The notes: a model not told the origin generated them from the sequence alone. A stretch of DNA of 64,000 nucleotides from Paenibacillus tianmuensis (GCF_900100345.1 NZ_FMTT01000031.1:1-64000); one strand, 5' to 3'. Numbered from the stretch's first letter, positions 41,620-51,194 are shown. A program made the numbers and translations.

Positions 41620-41637
41620 TAGGAATATTTGTTCCCG
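41620..41637 (-). promoter_or_regulatory. lexA box: LexA (DinR) SOS box in the uvrBA promoter
   Basis: On the minus strand GGGAACAAATATTCCT matches the Firmicutes SOS box GAAC-N4-GTTC with one change (ATTC). It starts 7 bp downstream of the -10, so bound repressor would cover the transcription start. DNA-damage induction of uvrBA is expected from other Bacilli. Confidence 0.75.
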
Positions 41638-41640
41638 TAC

Positions 41641-41669
41641 ATTATACCTTTTTTCTCTTACTGTTGCAA
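41641..41669 (-). promoter_or_regulatory. SigA promoter of uvrBA
   Basis: On the minus strand TTGCAA (41664-41669), exactly 17 bp, then TATAAT (41641-41646). The start point would lie inside the LexA-type box. Confidence 0.85.
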
Positions 41670-41775
41670 TCGAGTCCCATTTCCTATTTTTCCAAAGACG
41701 CCGCTTGCGCAAACAAAAATAAAAGAAAAAAGATGCAGCACAACATAATTTTAGAAATCTAGGGGTGGAACGATA

Positions 41776-42567
41776 GTGGACTTGATTACATTAATAGGTA
41801 TTATCGTAGGCCTTGGAGGTCTGGTAGGCGGCTATCTGATGGACGGTGGTCACCTTTCCGCACTGGTGGTTCCCAGTGCCATGCTCATTATTTTCGGTGG
41901 TACGATCGGAGCGGTCATGATCAGCTTCCCGATGTCCCAGCTTAAGCAGATCGGCAAAGCGTTAGGAATGGCTTTCAAGGAGCCGAAGCGCGATCACGCC
42001 GCGATTATCGAAGAGCTGGTCGACATGGCTACGATCGCCAGACGAGAAGGCGTGCTTGCCTTGGAGCAGCGCGCGCAAGAGCATAGCAACCCGTTCCTGC
42101 GGGACGGCCTCATGATGGTTGTCGACGGAACCGATCCGGAGTTGACCCGGCAAATTCTGGAGCTGGAGATGGATGCCATCGAGCACCATCACGAAGGCTA
42201 CGCCAAAATGTTCGATGCCGCCGGAGCCTATGCCCCGACCATGGGGATCATCGGTACCGTTATGGGCCTGATCCACGTGCTTGGCAACCTGTCCGATCCG
42301 GGAAGTCTGGGGCCGGCTATTGCCGTTGCGTTTACTGCAACGCTGTACGGCGTATCGTCCGCGAACGTTCTTTACCTGCCGATCGCAACCAAAATCAAAA
42401 TCCGCAGCAAAGAGCAAATTTCCGAGATGGAATTGATGCTGGAAGGCATCCTCGCGCTTCAAGCCGGGGAAAATCCGCAGCTTATCAAAAAGAAACTGAA
42501 CTCGTTCCTCCATCAGAAACATAAAAAAGTCGAAGGCGCAGGTGAGGCCGGTGGCGCGGAAGAATAA
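41776..42567 (+). CDS. motA: Flagellar motor stator protein MotA
   Basis: The 263-residue protein has four membrane helices and the cytoplasmic loop with conserved charged residues (IARREGVLALE) that push the rotor. The helices 3 and 4 segment (AAGAYAPTMGIIGTVMGLIHVL, ATLYGVSSANVLYLPIATK) carries the MotA proline and threonine motifs. The GTG start has AGGGGTGG upstream. It overlaps motB by 26 nt. The pair forms the proton- or sodium-driven stator; the organism is therefore probably motile, with the main flagellar cluster elsewhere. Confidence 0.95.
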   Translation: MDLITLIGIIVGLGGLVGGYLMDGGHLSALVVPSAMLIIFGGTIGAVMISFPMSQLKQIGKALGMAFKEPKRDHAAIIEELVDMATIARREGVLALEQRAQEHSNPFLRDGLMMVVDGTDPELTRQILELEMDAIEHHHEGYAKMFDAAGAYAPTMGIIGTVMGLIHVLGNLSDPGSLGPAIAVAFTATLYGVSSANVLYLPIATKIKIRSKEQISEMELMLEGILALQAGENPQLIKKKLNSFLHQKHKKVEGAGEAGGAEE

Positions 42568-43345
42568 AAAGCAGGAAGCCCCCGAAAATCATGAGCGGTG
42601 GATGGTTACCTATGCGGACCTGATTACGCTGCTGCTCATCTTTTTTGTCATCATGTATGCGATGAGCAAGGTGGACGTGCAAAAATATGAGGTGCTGTCT
42701 CAAGCGCTGAAATTTGAATTCATGAAGGCCGACACGATTATGCCGAAGGGCATGGGCATCTCCGGCTCCGCCAACCCGGCGAAGGGCGGGGATGACAGCA
42801 CGAAAACCGAGCAGCAGCTCAGGGAAATGAAAGAAAGGGAAGAGCGGGAGAAAAAGGAACGCCAGCTCGAAGATCTGCTTCAAAAAGTGCAGGTCTATGT
42901 CGAAGAAAACAATTTGCAATCCCAAGTGTCTGCAGCCAATACGCCGCGAGGAGTAGCCGTCACGCTGAACGATCTGTTCCTGTTCGATCTCGGCAAAGCG
43001 GATCTGAAGCCGCCCGCGGTTCCGGTCTTAAGCAAGCTGGCAAGCTTGTTCCCGACGCTCGATGCGACAGTCAGCATCGAAGGGCATACGGATGACCTGC
43101 CGCTCGCAACAGGCTCTTTCTACAAAGACAACTGGGGATTATCTCAGGCCCGTTCGCTTTCGGTGCTGCGGTATTTCCTCTACGAAACACAGCTGGATCC
43201 GAAAAAGTTCGTTTCGACGGCCTACGCGGATACGATGCCCGTGGCGGAAAACAACAGCGCAGAGAACCGCGCCAAAAACCGCCGTGTCGAAATTGTCGTG
43301 CTGCGGGAGAAGCCCGCGTCCGCTCTTCAACCGTCTGGCAATTAA
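42542..43345 (+). CDS. motB: Flagellar motor stator protein MotB
   Basis: The 267-residue protein has one membrane helix with the ion-binding aspartate in MVTYADLITLLLIFFVIMYA, a plug/linker region rich in Lys and Glu (EMKEREEREKKERQLEDLL), and a C-terminal OmpA-like peptidoglycan-binding domain (SIEGHTDDLPL, SQARSLSVLRYF, NRAKNRRVEIVV). The start could be GTG 42542 or GTG 42551, both inside the end of motA. The conserved aspartate with the Tyr next to it is compatible with either proton or sodium use. Confidence 0.94.
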   Translation: MRPVARKNKKQEAPENHERWMVTYADLITLLLIFFVIMYAMSKVDVQKYEVLSQALKFEFMKADTIMPKGMGISGSANPAKGGDDSTKTEQQLREMKEREEREKKERQLEDLLQKVQVYVEENNLQSQVSAANTPRGVAVTLNDLFLFDLGKADLKPPAVPVLSKLASLFPTLDATVSIEGHTDDLPLATGSFYKDNWGLSQARSLSVLRYFLYETQLDPKKFVSTAYADTMPVAENNSAENRAKNRRVEIVVLREKPASALQPSGN

Positions 43346-43388
43346 AGCTCGCTCATAGCTTATTTACCGCACTTTACGCTTATTTGAA

Positions 43389-43437
43389 ACAAGCCGCTTG
43401 GCGTGATTTTGTCTCTCACGCCAGCGGCTTGTTTTTG
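43389..43437. terminator. Bidirectional terminator between motB and minJ
   Basis: A long stem (AAGCCGCT..GGCGTGA / TCACGCC..AGCGGCTT) is followed by TTTTTGTG on the plus strand and by a shorter TTTC on the minus strand. It serves motAB and probably also the convergent minJ-like gene. Confidence 0.85.
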
Positions 43438-43440
43438 TGC

Positions 43441-44733
43441 TTATACCGATTTGGAGCCCGAACGATTGCTCCGCAGTCCGACCGGTTTGCGGCTGAAGTA
43501 CGCCCAGATCGGCCGCTGCCTTACCTCTGCGTAGTGAAGCGCCTCTTGATCGGGCGCAAGCACGATGCCAAGCTGATGGTGCTCTCCCGAAAAGATCCCG
43601 CGCTTCAAAAATTTGCTTTCGCCCGCCAAATTCAAAATTTCCAGCTTGCAAAACGCCGAGTTCTGCTGCATTGCCTGATGCAGCTCCTGCTTCGTTCGGA
43701 CCGGGATGCCGTTAACCTTGTGAACGATCTCGCCAACGGCAAGACCAAGCTCGTCCGCCGGACTACCGGGCAGAATGCCGAGAATTTTCAGCCCGCGACT
43801 TCCGTGTACATACAATGGACTGCGCCTCGCTTCATCCCACCGGCTGTAGGCGATCATCGCTTCGTGCATCAGGATGCACAGTACGGACGCCACTGCTATG
43901 AACGGCGGCCACCAAGCGGCGACGGCAGCGAACAACAGTAGGGCGGCGGCATAGAGCAGCAGCAGGCTCGAGCTGAGCTTCGCTTTCTCTTGGGGCAGCC
44001 GCGACATCGTCATCTCGGTAAAGCCGATCATCACGGGGAAGCCGACGATCGTCCAGCCGTGCTGCCACAAATCGCCGCCAAGCAGCGGCGTCCAAGGCAG
44101 TGCCGTTCCCCCGGTCATCGGGACCAGAAGAAACAGCGTCATCGGCCAATAGCCTTGCAGCTGATATCCGCCGACAATTTTGCCCCGCTTGCTCTCGTAA
44201 AACATCGGCGTGCCGAACCGCGTGCCTTGAAAGCGTACGAACAGCGCTTCCGCCAGATGCAAAACCGCCACAAGCGCCAGCATGGACGGCATATTTAACG
44301 ACAGCAACGGTCCCGTCACCCAAGCCCAAGAAGCCGCAGCCTCCCCGTCGTATAAGGCGGGAAAAGCCCTCATAACCGCTTGCACCAGACCGATCACGCC
44401 TACGGCATAAGCCCAGCACAAAAAGCGCATCCGCGCGAAAATAAGCAGCAGAGAAACGAGCCACAGCAGAACAACCGCCTCCGGTTGAACAGACGCCCCG
44501 ATTCCCGCCATCAGGACGGAAGCGGCAAGCCCGCCCGCCCAGCCCCACAGCACGGTACGCCACGTTTCCGAGAGCAGCGAATGCAGCTTGGTTGCGAACA
44601 GCTTCCGTTCGAACGCAATCTGCCGACGGTACTGCAACACGATGAATAGAATGCCTACATAGTAAAAAGGATGCGTCAACAGCTGCAACAGCGCCCGGAG
44701 TCCCCGGTACGCCAGTTCCAAACCAAAGTCCAT
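43441..44733 (-). CDS. minJ: MinJ-like polytopic PDZ protein (cell division topology)
   Basis: The 430-residue protein has an N-terminal region with about seven membrane helices and a C-terminal cytoplasmic PDZ domain (LKILGILPGSPADELGLAVGEIVHKVNGIPV, about residues 318-390). This architecture and the place between ctpB/ftsEX and uvrBA match MinJ of Bacillus subtilis, which bridges DivIVA and MinD at poles and septum. The start is ATG 44733 (AAAGGAG, 6 nt); the frame is open to 44817 without a ribosome site. Sequence identity to MinJ is likely low, so the symbol rests on architecture and synteny. Confidence 0.8.
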   Translation of the reverse strand: MDFGLELAYRGLRALLQLLTHPFYYVGILFIVLQYRRQIAFERKLFATKLHSLLSETWRTVLWGWAGGLAASVLMAGIGASVQPEAVVLLWLVSLLLIFARMRFLCWAYAVGVIGLVQAVMRAFPALYDGEAAASWAWVTGPLLSLNMPSMLALVAVLHLAEALFVRFQGTRFGTPMFYESKRGKIVGGYQLQGYWPMTLFLLVPMTGGTALPWTPLLGGDLWQHGWTIVGFPVMIGFTEMTMSRLPQEKAKLSSSLLLLYAAALLLFAAVAAWWPPFIAVASVLCILMHEAMIAYSRWDEARRSPLYVHGSRGLKILGILPGSPADELGLAVGEIVHKVNGIPVRTKQELHQAMQQNSAFCKLEILNLAGESKFLKRGIFSGEHHQLGIVLAPDQEALHYAEVRQRPIWAYFSRKPVGLRSNRSGSKSV

Positions 44734-44839
44734 GGCCGGCTCCTTTGAGAAGTCCGAAAACAAAGGCGAACACTTCGTTTCTACAGAACGCTTTCGGCTG
44801 CTCCGCTCGTTATTCACCAGACTTCAATGTTTATAAGTA

Positions 44840-44890
44840 AAAAGAAAACCTCTATCGGGGCCGTTAAGTCGGGCGGCCCCGATAGAGGTT
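44840..44890 (-). terminator. Rho-independent terminator after ctpB
   Basis: A perfect 16-bp stem (AACCTCTATCGGGGCC arm) around a 13-nt loop, followed on the minus strand by TTCTTTTTAC. It separates ctpB from minJ. Confidence 0.9.
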
Positions 44891-44955
44891 GTTATTTCGA
44901 CGCGGATGCTTCGTTTTCCTGCCGAAGCCCGAATTTCCCTAAATCCCCGAAGCCG

Positions 44956-46407
44956 TTATTTCTTAACGGCACCTTGCATGTACTCGACAGCCGCCTTAAG
45001 CTGCACGTCGTTTTTCGGATCGCGGATCTCGGCCAGGATGGCCTTCTCTAGCTTGTTCGCCGTCTCGGTATCCACCTCGCCGGTGATCGGCAAGCCGTTC
45101 AACCGCTGGAACGCTTTGACGGCCAGCGCAGTTTTTTCGCTGAAGTAGCCGTCCTGCCGGTCTGGACCGAGCCCCAGGCCCTGCAGCATGATCTGCAGAT
45201 TTTTGACGTCCTCATTGTTCGTATCCGGCTTAAGCGTCGCTTTTTTGCTTAGGGGCGCCACTTTGAAGTAAGCCGGTTGCCCCACGGGCATCGTCGGCGC
45301 GATACCTTTCTTATGAACCCATGTGCCGTTCGGCGTAAGCCACTTGTAAACGGTCATCTTAATGTTGCTGCCGTCGCCCATCTCTTTCTCGAACGTCACC
45401 TGAACCGTTCCTTTGCCGAACGTGTTCTCTCCGATGAGCTGGCTGCCAGCGGAGTCGTGCAGCGCGCCGGCCAGTATCTCCGATGCGCTCGCGCTGCCCT
45501 TATTAATAAGCACCGACACAGGGTAAGGCTTGCCGGTTCCCTGCGACGCCGTCTCCTCGCGCTTGCCTTTACGATCCTCGATCTGAACGATTCCCTTGCC
45601 TTTCGGTATGAACGGCTCGACAATCTCCACGACGGCGGTAAGCAGACCGCCCGGATCGTTGCGCACATCGATGATGAGTCCCTTCATCCCTTTGTCCTCC
45701 AACGCTTTCAGCTCTTCCTTGAACCGTTTGGAGGTATTGCTCGCGAACTGCCGGATTTCGATCTTGCCGATTTGTCCCGGCAGCATCTCGCTGTGTACGG
45801 TCTCAACATCGATGTCATCGCGGACGACGATCATCTGGATCGGCTCTGGCGCCCCGGCCCGCAGCACTTCGATCTTCGCTTGCGTGCCTTTGGGGCCGCG
45901 GATCTTCATAATCGCTTGGTTGAGCGACAGCCCTTCCAGCTTCTCTCCGTTAATCGAGACGATGATGTCGTGCGCGTGAAGTCCGGCCTTCTCTGCCGGC
46001 GACCCTTTGATCGGAGCGACGATGGTCACCTTGCCTTCTTCGGAGGTCACCTCCGCGCCGATGCCTTGGAACGACGAAGAAATGTTCTCGTCGAACTGCC
46101 GCGCCTCCTTCTGATCCATGTATACCGTAAACGGATCGTCGAGCGTGGACAGCATTCCGTTGATTGCGCCGTTCACGATCTTGTCGTGATCGACATCGTT
46201 CAAAAATTTGCCTTCGATCAATTGGTACGTCGTTGCCAATTTTTTGTAATCCTTGCCGGTCAGCCCCGATTTCACGTCGGTTGATGCCGAGCCCTCCAAG
46301 CCGACGGCGGCGAAAATCGACGGATGTACGATCGTCAGCGTCATAATGCTGCTTGCAAACATGGACAACAGGACAAACGCCAATACGGTACGTCCTTTAA
46401 ATGTCAT
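44956..46407 (-). CDS. ctpB: Carboxyl-terminal processing protease CtpB (S41 family)
   Basis: The protein (483 residues from ATG 46407; GTG 46419 is also possible) has an N-terminal membrane anchor, a PDZ domain (VTIVAPIKGSPAEKAGLHAHD), the S41 catalytic domain with the serine in NKGSASASEILAGAL and the lysine in GENTFGKGTVQ, and a C-terminal peptidoglycan-binding domain (NLQIMLQGLGL, AVKAFQRLNGLPITGEVD). In Bacillus, CtpB cleaves SpoIVFA to trigger pro-SigK processing during sporulation. It follows the M23 peptidase gene by about 90 nt and ends at a strong terminator. Confidence 0.92.
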   Translation of the reverse strand: MTFKGRTVLAFVLLSMFASSIMTLTIVHPSIFAAVGLEGSASTDVKSGLTGKDYKKLATTYQLIEGKFLNDVDHDKIVNGAINGMLSTLDDPFTVYMDQKEARQFDENISSSFQGIGAEVTSEEGKVTIVAPIKGSPAEKAGLHAHDIIVSINGEKLEGLSLNQAIMKIRGPKGTQAKIEVLRAGAPEPIQMIVVRDDIDVETVHSEMLPGQIGKIEIRQFASNTSKRFKEELKALEDKGMKGLIIDVRNDPGGLLTAVVEIVEPFIPKGKGIVQIEDRKGKREETASQGTGKPYPVSVLINKGSASASEILAGALHDSAGSQLIGENTFGKGTVQVTFEKEMGDGSNIKMTVYKWLTPNGTWVHKKGIAPTMPVGQPAYFKVAPLSKKATLKPDTNNEDVKNLQIMLQGLGLGPDRQDGYFSEKTALAVKAFQRLNGLPITGEVDTETANKLEKAILAEIRDPKNDVQLKAAVEYMQGAVKK

Positions 46408-46499
46408 TTCTGGTCCCACACCGCCTTTGCTGTTCCCCCTACTTGACTAACTTGTCTTTCTAGTTTATGACAAGCCAAGAAAAAATATGAACAGCAGCA

Positions 46500-47726
46500 T
46501 TATCTCAAATACGGCTTCGGATCAACCGGATCTCCGTCGTTGCGGACTTCAAAATGCAGATGGTTTCCGGTCGAACGGCCGGTGGAACCGACTTCTGCAA
46601 TCTTTTGACCGCGCTTGACGGTGTCCCCTTTCTCTACGACGATGCCGTCGTTGCGAATATGCCCGTACAGCGTCCACATGCCTTTGCCGTGATCGATGAC
46701 CACGCAGTTGCCGTACCCGCTCCACCAGGACGCGACGATGACGACGCCGTCCTCCGCCGCAAAAATGTCCGTTCCGTTCGGGGAAGGCAGATCGAGTCCG
46801 GTGTGCGTTGCTTTCCGTCCGGTAATCGGGTCGGTCCGGGTGCCGAAGTCCGAAGACATCTGCACAACGCGCGGCAGCGGATAACCGAACTTGCCGCCAC
46901 CATAAGTATATGCAGGCGCAGCGGGAGCAGCCTTGCTCTTCTTGGCGTTCTCCGCCGCTTTGGCCTGCTGAAAAGCGCGCTGTTTATCCGCTTCCTGCTT
47001 CGCCACTTGAACGAGCTGCTGCTGCACTTCTTCACTAATATCTTCCAATTCCTTTTCCTTTTGCGAAAGGCTTGCGATTTTAACTTCTTTTTCTTTTTCT
47101 TTCACGACAAGATTGGCTTTGATGGCCGCCGCCTGGGCATATAGATTTTTGACCTCCGCCAGCTGCTTTTCAATCACCACGCGCTTATCGGCAATCACGG
47201 CCTTGTCCCGCTTGTTCGCTTCCAAAATTTCTTTGTCCTGCCCGACAATCGACTTGAGCGCCTGCAGCCTGTCCAGAAAATCGCTGAAGCTCGTGGAGCT
47301 GAGCAGCACATCGGCGTAGGACACGACGCCGTTCATATACATCAGACGCAGCCTTGATCTAAGCATCTTGTCGCGGGAGACGATTCTCGCTTCCGCTTCC
47401 TCCAACTGCTGAGCGTTCTCCTTCAGAGAGGTCGTGACGCTCGACGCTTGTTCGTTCAGCACGTTGAGCTTCTTGTTCGTCGCGTCGATTTGGCCGAGGA
47501 TGGCGGTAATATCGTTCGCCGTCTGCTGCTTTTCCTGCTGCACCTGATTGATTTGCTGTTCCGTCTCGTTCGCTTTGTGCTGCGTTGTGGATTTCATTTT
47601 TTTAAGCTCATTGATTTCCTGCTGAATCCGCTGCGACTCCGACAGCGCAAAGCCGTATTGCGGAGCGATGAGCGTTCCTACCAAACCGGCCGTGACAACA
47701 AGAGGCACCCAAGACTTCTTCAACAT
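46500..47726 (-). CDS. EnvC/PcsB-like M23 (LytM) peptidoglycan hydrolase partnered with FtsEX
   Basis: The 408-residue protein has a signal peptide (to about residue 28), a long coiled coil (about 30-250, heptads rich in Gln, Lys and Glu) and a C-terminal LytM domain. The zinc ligands are visible in HTGLDLPSPNG (HxxxD) and GNHLHFEV (HxH). The domain layout is that of EnvC and PcsB-type proteins whose coiled coil docks on FtsX. It lies 42 nt after ftsX, supporting regulation by FtsEX. All metal ligands are present, so it is likely an active hydrolase rather than a mere activator. Confidence 0.93.
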   Translation of the reverse strand: MLKKSWVPLVVTAGLVGTLIAPQYGFALSESQRIQQEINELKKMKSTTQHKANETEQQINQVQQEKQQTANDITAILGQIDATNKKLNVLNEQASSVTTSLKENAQQLEEAEARIVSRDKMLRSRLRLMYMNGVVSYADVLLSSTSFSDFLDRLQALKSIVGQDKEILEANKRDKAVIADKRVVIEKQLAEVKNLYAQAAAIKANLVVKEKEKEVKIASLSQKEKELEDISEEVQQQLVQVAKQEADKQRAFQQAKAAENAKKSKAAPAAPAYTYGGGKFGYPLPRVVQMSSDFGTRTDPITGRKATHTGLDLPSPNGTDIFAAEDGVVIVASWWSGYGNCVVIDHGKGMWTLYGHIRNDGIVVEKGDTVKRGQKIAEVGSTGRSTGNHLHFEVRNDGDPVDPKPYLR

Positions 47727-47768
47727 CCGTTCCTCCTCCGACTATCATCCGAGATTGTTCGATGGTTA

Positions 47769-48683
47769 TTAAACTTTCAAAAATTTGCGGACCGACAGCG
47801 TGCTTCCCCAAATACCGATCAAAATGCCGATGCCCAGCAGAAGCCCTGCCGTCTTAAAGCTGATCGCTTCAAAAGGCAGCAATTGAACGAGCAGCAGGTT
47901 CAGGTCGAGCTGGATCGCCCGCATCATTTCCCAATACCCGTACAGCAGCAGACCGACGGGAATCACCGAACCGATAATGCCGAGCAGCGCCCCTTCGATA
48001 AAGAACGGCCAGCGGATAAACGAGTTGGTCGCCCCGACGAGCTTCATGATCGAAATCTCGCGGCGGCGCGCCACGATCGTAATTTTAATCGTATTGGAAA
48101 TCAGGAACATGGCGGTCAGCGCCAAAGCGGCCACGATGACCAGCCCAACGTTGCGGACGATCGACGTCACTTTGAACATCGTCTCAACCGTGCCTTGTCC
48201 ATAGCTGACCCGGTAAATCGGCTTCGTCGGCTTGTCGTTGTTCAAGCCTTCAATCTGCTTCGCAACCGCTGCGACCTCGCGAGGCTCGGCCACTTCGACG
48301 GTGAAGGAATCGTTCAGCGGATTGTTCTCGCCCTCGAACCCTTCGAGCAGCTGTTTCCCGTCTCCCAGCTTTCCGCGCAAGAATTCAAGCCCTTCCTCTT
48401 TAGAGACAAACTTGACCTTCGAAACGTTAGAAATGGCCGAAATTTCGTTTTGCAATGAAGTTACCTGATCCTGCGGCGTTTTCACCTCAAGATACACGCG
48501 GATCTCGACCTGCTGTTCGATCTGTTGGGTCAAGTAATTGACATTCAGCGTCAGAAGCAAAAAGACACCCAAAATAAACAAAGAAATCGCAATCGCACTA
48601 ATGGAGGCAAAGGACATCCAGCCGTTTCGAACGACGTTTTTAACGCCTTCGCGAAGATGCCGCACGGCCGTGTTAATCCTCAT
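47769..48683 (-). CDS. ftsX: Cell division protein FtsX (ABC transporter-like permease)
   Basis: The 304-residue protein has an N-terminal helix (about 22-45), a large extracellular domain (about 50-170) that should bind the M23 hydrolase encoded next, and three C-terminal helices with the FtsX core (ISIMKLVGATNSFIRWPFFIEG). ATG 48683 has AAGGGGTG 9 nt upstream; a GTG at 48695 would add four residues. It overlaps ftsE by 11 nt. With FtsE it transmits ATP hydrolysis to activate the hydrolase at the cell wall. Confidence 0.96.
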   Translation of the reverse strand: MRINTAVRHLREGVKNVVRNGWMSFASISAIAISLFILGVFLLLTLNVNYLTQQIEQQVEIRVYLEVKTPQDQVTSLQNEISAISNVSKVKFVSKEEGLEFLRGKLGDGKQLLEGFEGENNPLNDSFTVEVAEPREVAAVAKQIEGLNNDKPTKPIYRVSYGQGTVETMFKVTSIVRNVGLVIVAALALTAMFLISNTIKITIVARRREISIMKLVGATNSFIRWPFFIEGALLGIIGSVIPVGLLLYGYWEMMRAIQLDLNLLLVQLLPFEAISFKTAGLLLGIGILIGIWGSTLSVRKFLKV

Positions 48684-49359
48684 AGCCGTAGTCACCCCTT
48701 ACCTCATCCCGGACAAGCCTGCCCGATTCGATGGCCAGTACCCGCTTGCGCATCGTGTTGACGATTTCTTTGTTGTGCGTTGCCATAATAATGGTCGTGC
48801 CGCGGAAGTTGATTTCTTCCATCAGCTTCATAATGCCCCAAGACGTATCGGGATCGAGGTTCCCCGTCGGCTCGTCCGCGACGATGACGGAAGGGTTATT
48901 CACGATCGCCCGCGCTATAGCGACCCGCTGCTGCTCGCCCCCGGAGAGCTGGGTTGGCAGGGAATTCACTTTGTCCTTGAGCCGCACAAGCTCCAGCACT
49001 TCGAGCGTGCGCTTCTTGATGAGTTTCTTCGGCGCCTCGATCACTTCCATGGCGAAGGCGACGTTCTCATATACGGTAAGCTTCGGGAGCAGCCGGAAGT
49101 CTTGGAAAATGACCCCGATATTGCGCCGTACAAACGGAATTTTGCGTTGTTTGAGCTTCTCCAGATTGAAGCCGTTGACGAATATCGTGCCTTTGGTCGG
49201 TCGCTCTTCTCTGTAAATCAATTTCATAAAGGTCGATTTGCCGGCGCCGGAAGGGCCAACGACATAAAGGAAATCGCTTTGGTCGACCTTGACGTTGATG
49301 CCTTTCAAGGCATGGCTGCCGTCAGGATACGTTTTCCAAACGTCCTGCATTTCGATCAC
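48673..49359 (-). CDS. ftsE: Cell division ATP-binding protein FtsE
   Basis: The 228-residue ATPase has Walker [10 protein letters not shown], a Q-loop ([19 protein letters not shown]), the signature [14 protein letters not shown] and Walker [15 protein letters not shown] start at GTG 49359 (sequence [14 protein letters not shown]), preceded by AGGATGTG; this gives the standard 228 residues. An open frame to 49449 has no conserved sequence. It is the first gene of ftsE-ftsX-M23 peptidase-ctpB. Confidence 0.96.
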   Translation of the reverse strand: MIEMQDVWKTYPDGSHALKGINVKVDQSDFLYVVGPSGAGKSTFMKLIYREERPTKGTIFVNGFNLEKLKQRKIPFVRRNIGVIFQDFRLLPKLTVYENVAFAMEVIEAPKKLIKKRTLEVLELVRLKDKVNSLPTQLSGGEQQRVAIARAIVNNPSVIVADEPTGNLDPDTSWGIMKLMEEINFRGTTIIMATHNKEIVNTMRKRVLAIESGRLVRDEVRGDYGYED

Positions 49360-49680
49360 GATATCACATCCTGAAAAATTTGCGAGTCTGAGACCGCTTC
49401 GAGAAGCGGACTTGATGCCAGCTTTTACATGTTCGACATAAAATCGCAAAATCCTTTATCCGACAGTGAATTTCTACAGTTCTTCACATTTCGGAACACC
49501 GGTTCGAGTCGGACTAGCGGGCAGGGAGGCTCGCCGTTTCGCTATTCTTCGATAGGATCGCACAGTCCGTGCAACCTTTCGCAGACGATTGGCGAAGGAC
49601 GGCGAATGGAAAGTTTAGGGGCTTGGCCGCATATAGATGGAGAGGTACAACTGTATCGAGGAACAAAAGGAGAGCCCGTC
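49360..49680. other. Divergent intergenic region between ftsE and the VanW-type gene
   Basis: The region should hold the ftsE promoter (minus) and the promoter of the VanW-type gene (plus). A small perfect hairpin, CCGCTTC-GA-GAAGCGG (49398-49413), lies in the ftsE leader with no adjoining T-run. I found no convincing -35/-10 pair. The plus-strand frame is open from 49429 but the likely start is 49681. Confidence 0.4.
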
Positions 49681-51177
49681 ATGCCACGATGGAATCTGCG
49701 TTTTCACTGGATCTGGATCGGCACGCTGGCGCTGATGCTGACCATTTTCCTGTCGGTTACCGCCTACGGGTCGCTCGCCCGGGTTCCCGCAGGCGTCCGT
49801 GTCGCTAGCTGGCCGATCGGGGGCCTGTCCTGGTCCGAGCTCGAACATCAGCTTGCTGCGAAAACGTCGGCGCTGCTGGAGCAAAAGGTCCGGCTGACCG
49901 TGCCGGGAGGCGGCAGCGCCGAGCGGACGCTCCGGCAGCTCGGGCTTGAAATCAACGGCCAGGAGCTGCTGGCGCAGCTTCAGCCCGTTCGGGAAGGACC
50001 GCCGTACCAGCGGGCAGCGGCCCGTTGGCGGCTGCGGGGAGCCTCGCTTGCGCTGACGCCTGCGCTGTCCGCAGACAAGCTGCGGGCCGCGCTGAGCGAG
50101 GCGTTCCCGCAGGTGTACGCCCGCAAGCCGACCGATGCGAAACGGCTGGTCGACGCCAACGATGTCATCCGTTACGAGCCTGAGGCCCGTGTCGAACGAG
50201 TCAACGAAGCGCAGCTGCTCAGCCGGCTCCAAGCGGCGCTGCCGGACTGGGGAGCCGTGGCCGCAGCACCCGAATCCGCGGGGGGAAGCCGCCAGCAAGA
50301 GCCGGCCGCCATCTGGCTGGACGTTCCAATGCGGACGCAAGAGCCGGCCATTACGGAGCAGGCGCTGCGAGCGCAGGGTATTGTACGCAAAATCGGCGAG
50401 TTCACGACTGTATCGCCACCGGCCCCTTCCGCCGCCGTCAGCGTCGAAGGACGGGTGCACAACGTCCGTTCGACAGCCGCTTCCCTGCAGGATGTGCTGC
50501 TGAAGCCGGGAGAGGTGTTCGACTACGCTCCGTTCATCGAGCGGACGGAGAGGCGCTTCGGCTTCAAGGAAGCGCCTGTCATCGTGAACGGCAAGCTCGT
50601 TCCCGGCATCGGCGGCGGCATCTGCCAGGTGTCGTCGACGCTGTACAACGCCGTCCTGCGGGCCGGTCTGGCCGTCGTGGAACGGCGGAATCATTCGCTC
50701 CCTGTGAGCTATGTCGCGCTGGGACAGGACGCCACATTCGCCACCGGCCACATCAATTTCAAATTCCGCAACTCGACGAACCATTATTTGTTGATCCGTA
50801 CTTCCTCGGACGAGCGCAGCGTCACCGTGAAGCTGTTCGGCCAGACGCCTCCGGACATCACCTACGAAATCGAGTCGAAGACGCTCGAAACGTTGGCGCC
50901 GCCAGTCAAATACGTGCTGAATCCGACATTACCGAGCGGCAAACAGGAGATCGTCATGCAAGGAAAGCCCGGATATGTCGTCGAAACGTTCCGATTTAAG
51001 AAGCAGAACGGCGTCGTCATTTCACAGGAAAAAGTATCGCGTGACACCTACCACGCCCAGCCGACCGTGGTCGCTTCCGGCGGCGGCTCGGGAACCCTTG
51101 ATCGTACGGCGCCTCCGCCCGGAGGGTCGCCTGCGCCGCTGATCGAGGATGGCGTCCGAGGGCCGACCTTCCGGTGA
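49681..51177 (+). CDS. VanW/YoaR-like anchored cell-wall protein with G5 domain
   Basis: The 498-residue protein has one N-terminal membrane helix (about 12-32), a peptidoglycan-binding-4-like region (VRVASWPIGGLSWSELEHQL, with a second copy further on), a VanW domain (GFKEAPVIVNGKLVPGIGGG, ICQVSSTLYNAVLRAGL) and a G5 domain (TLPSGKQEIVMQGKPGYVVE). The extreme C-terminus is Gly/Pro-rich. VanW is often near vancomycin resistance genes, but this chromosomal YoaR-type form is common in Bacilli and has no proven function. ATG 49681 has AGGAG 8 nt upstream; an earlier ATG at 49606 is less well placed. Confidence 0.88.
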   Translation: MPRWNLRFHWIWIGTLALMLTIFLSVTAYGSLARVPAGVRVASWPIGGLSWSELEHQLAAKTSALLEQKVRLTVPGGGSAERTLRQLGLEINGQELLAQLQPVREGPPYQRAAARWRLRGASLALTPALSADKLRAALSEAFPQVYARKPTDAKRLVDANDVIRYEPEARVERVNEAQLLSRLQAALPDWGAVAAAPESAGGSRQQEPAAIWLDVPMRTQEPAITEQALRAQGIVRKIGEFTTVSPPAPSAAVSVEGRVHNVRSTAASLQDVLLKPGEVFDYAPFIERTERRFGFKEAPVIVNGKLVPGIGGGICQVSSTLYNAVLRAGLAVVERRNHSLPVSYVALGQDATFATGHINFKFRNSTNHYLLIRTSSDERSVTVKLFGQTPPDITYEIESKTLETLAPPVKYVLNPTLPSGKQEIVMQGKPGYVVETFRFKKQNGVVISQEKVSRDTYHAQPTVVASGGGSGTLDRTAPPPGGSPAPLIEDGVRGPTFR

Positions 51178-51194
51178 CTAAGCGCAGACGCGCG

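Noticed and set aside
41700-41775. SigD-type promoter for motAB
   Set aside because: TAAA and AT-rich runs are present but no GCCGATAA-like -10 at the right spacing.
49490-49535. tRNA-like GGTTCGAGTC segment upstream of the VanW-type gene
   Set aside because: The flanking bases do not form a T-stem, and no acceptor stem or anticodon arm is present.
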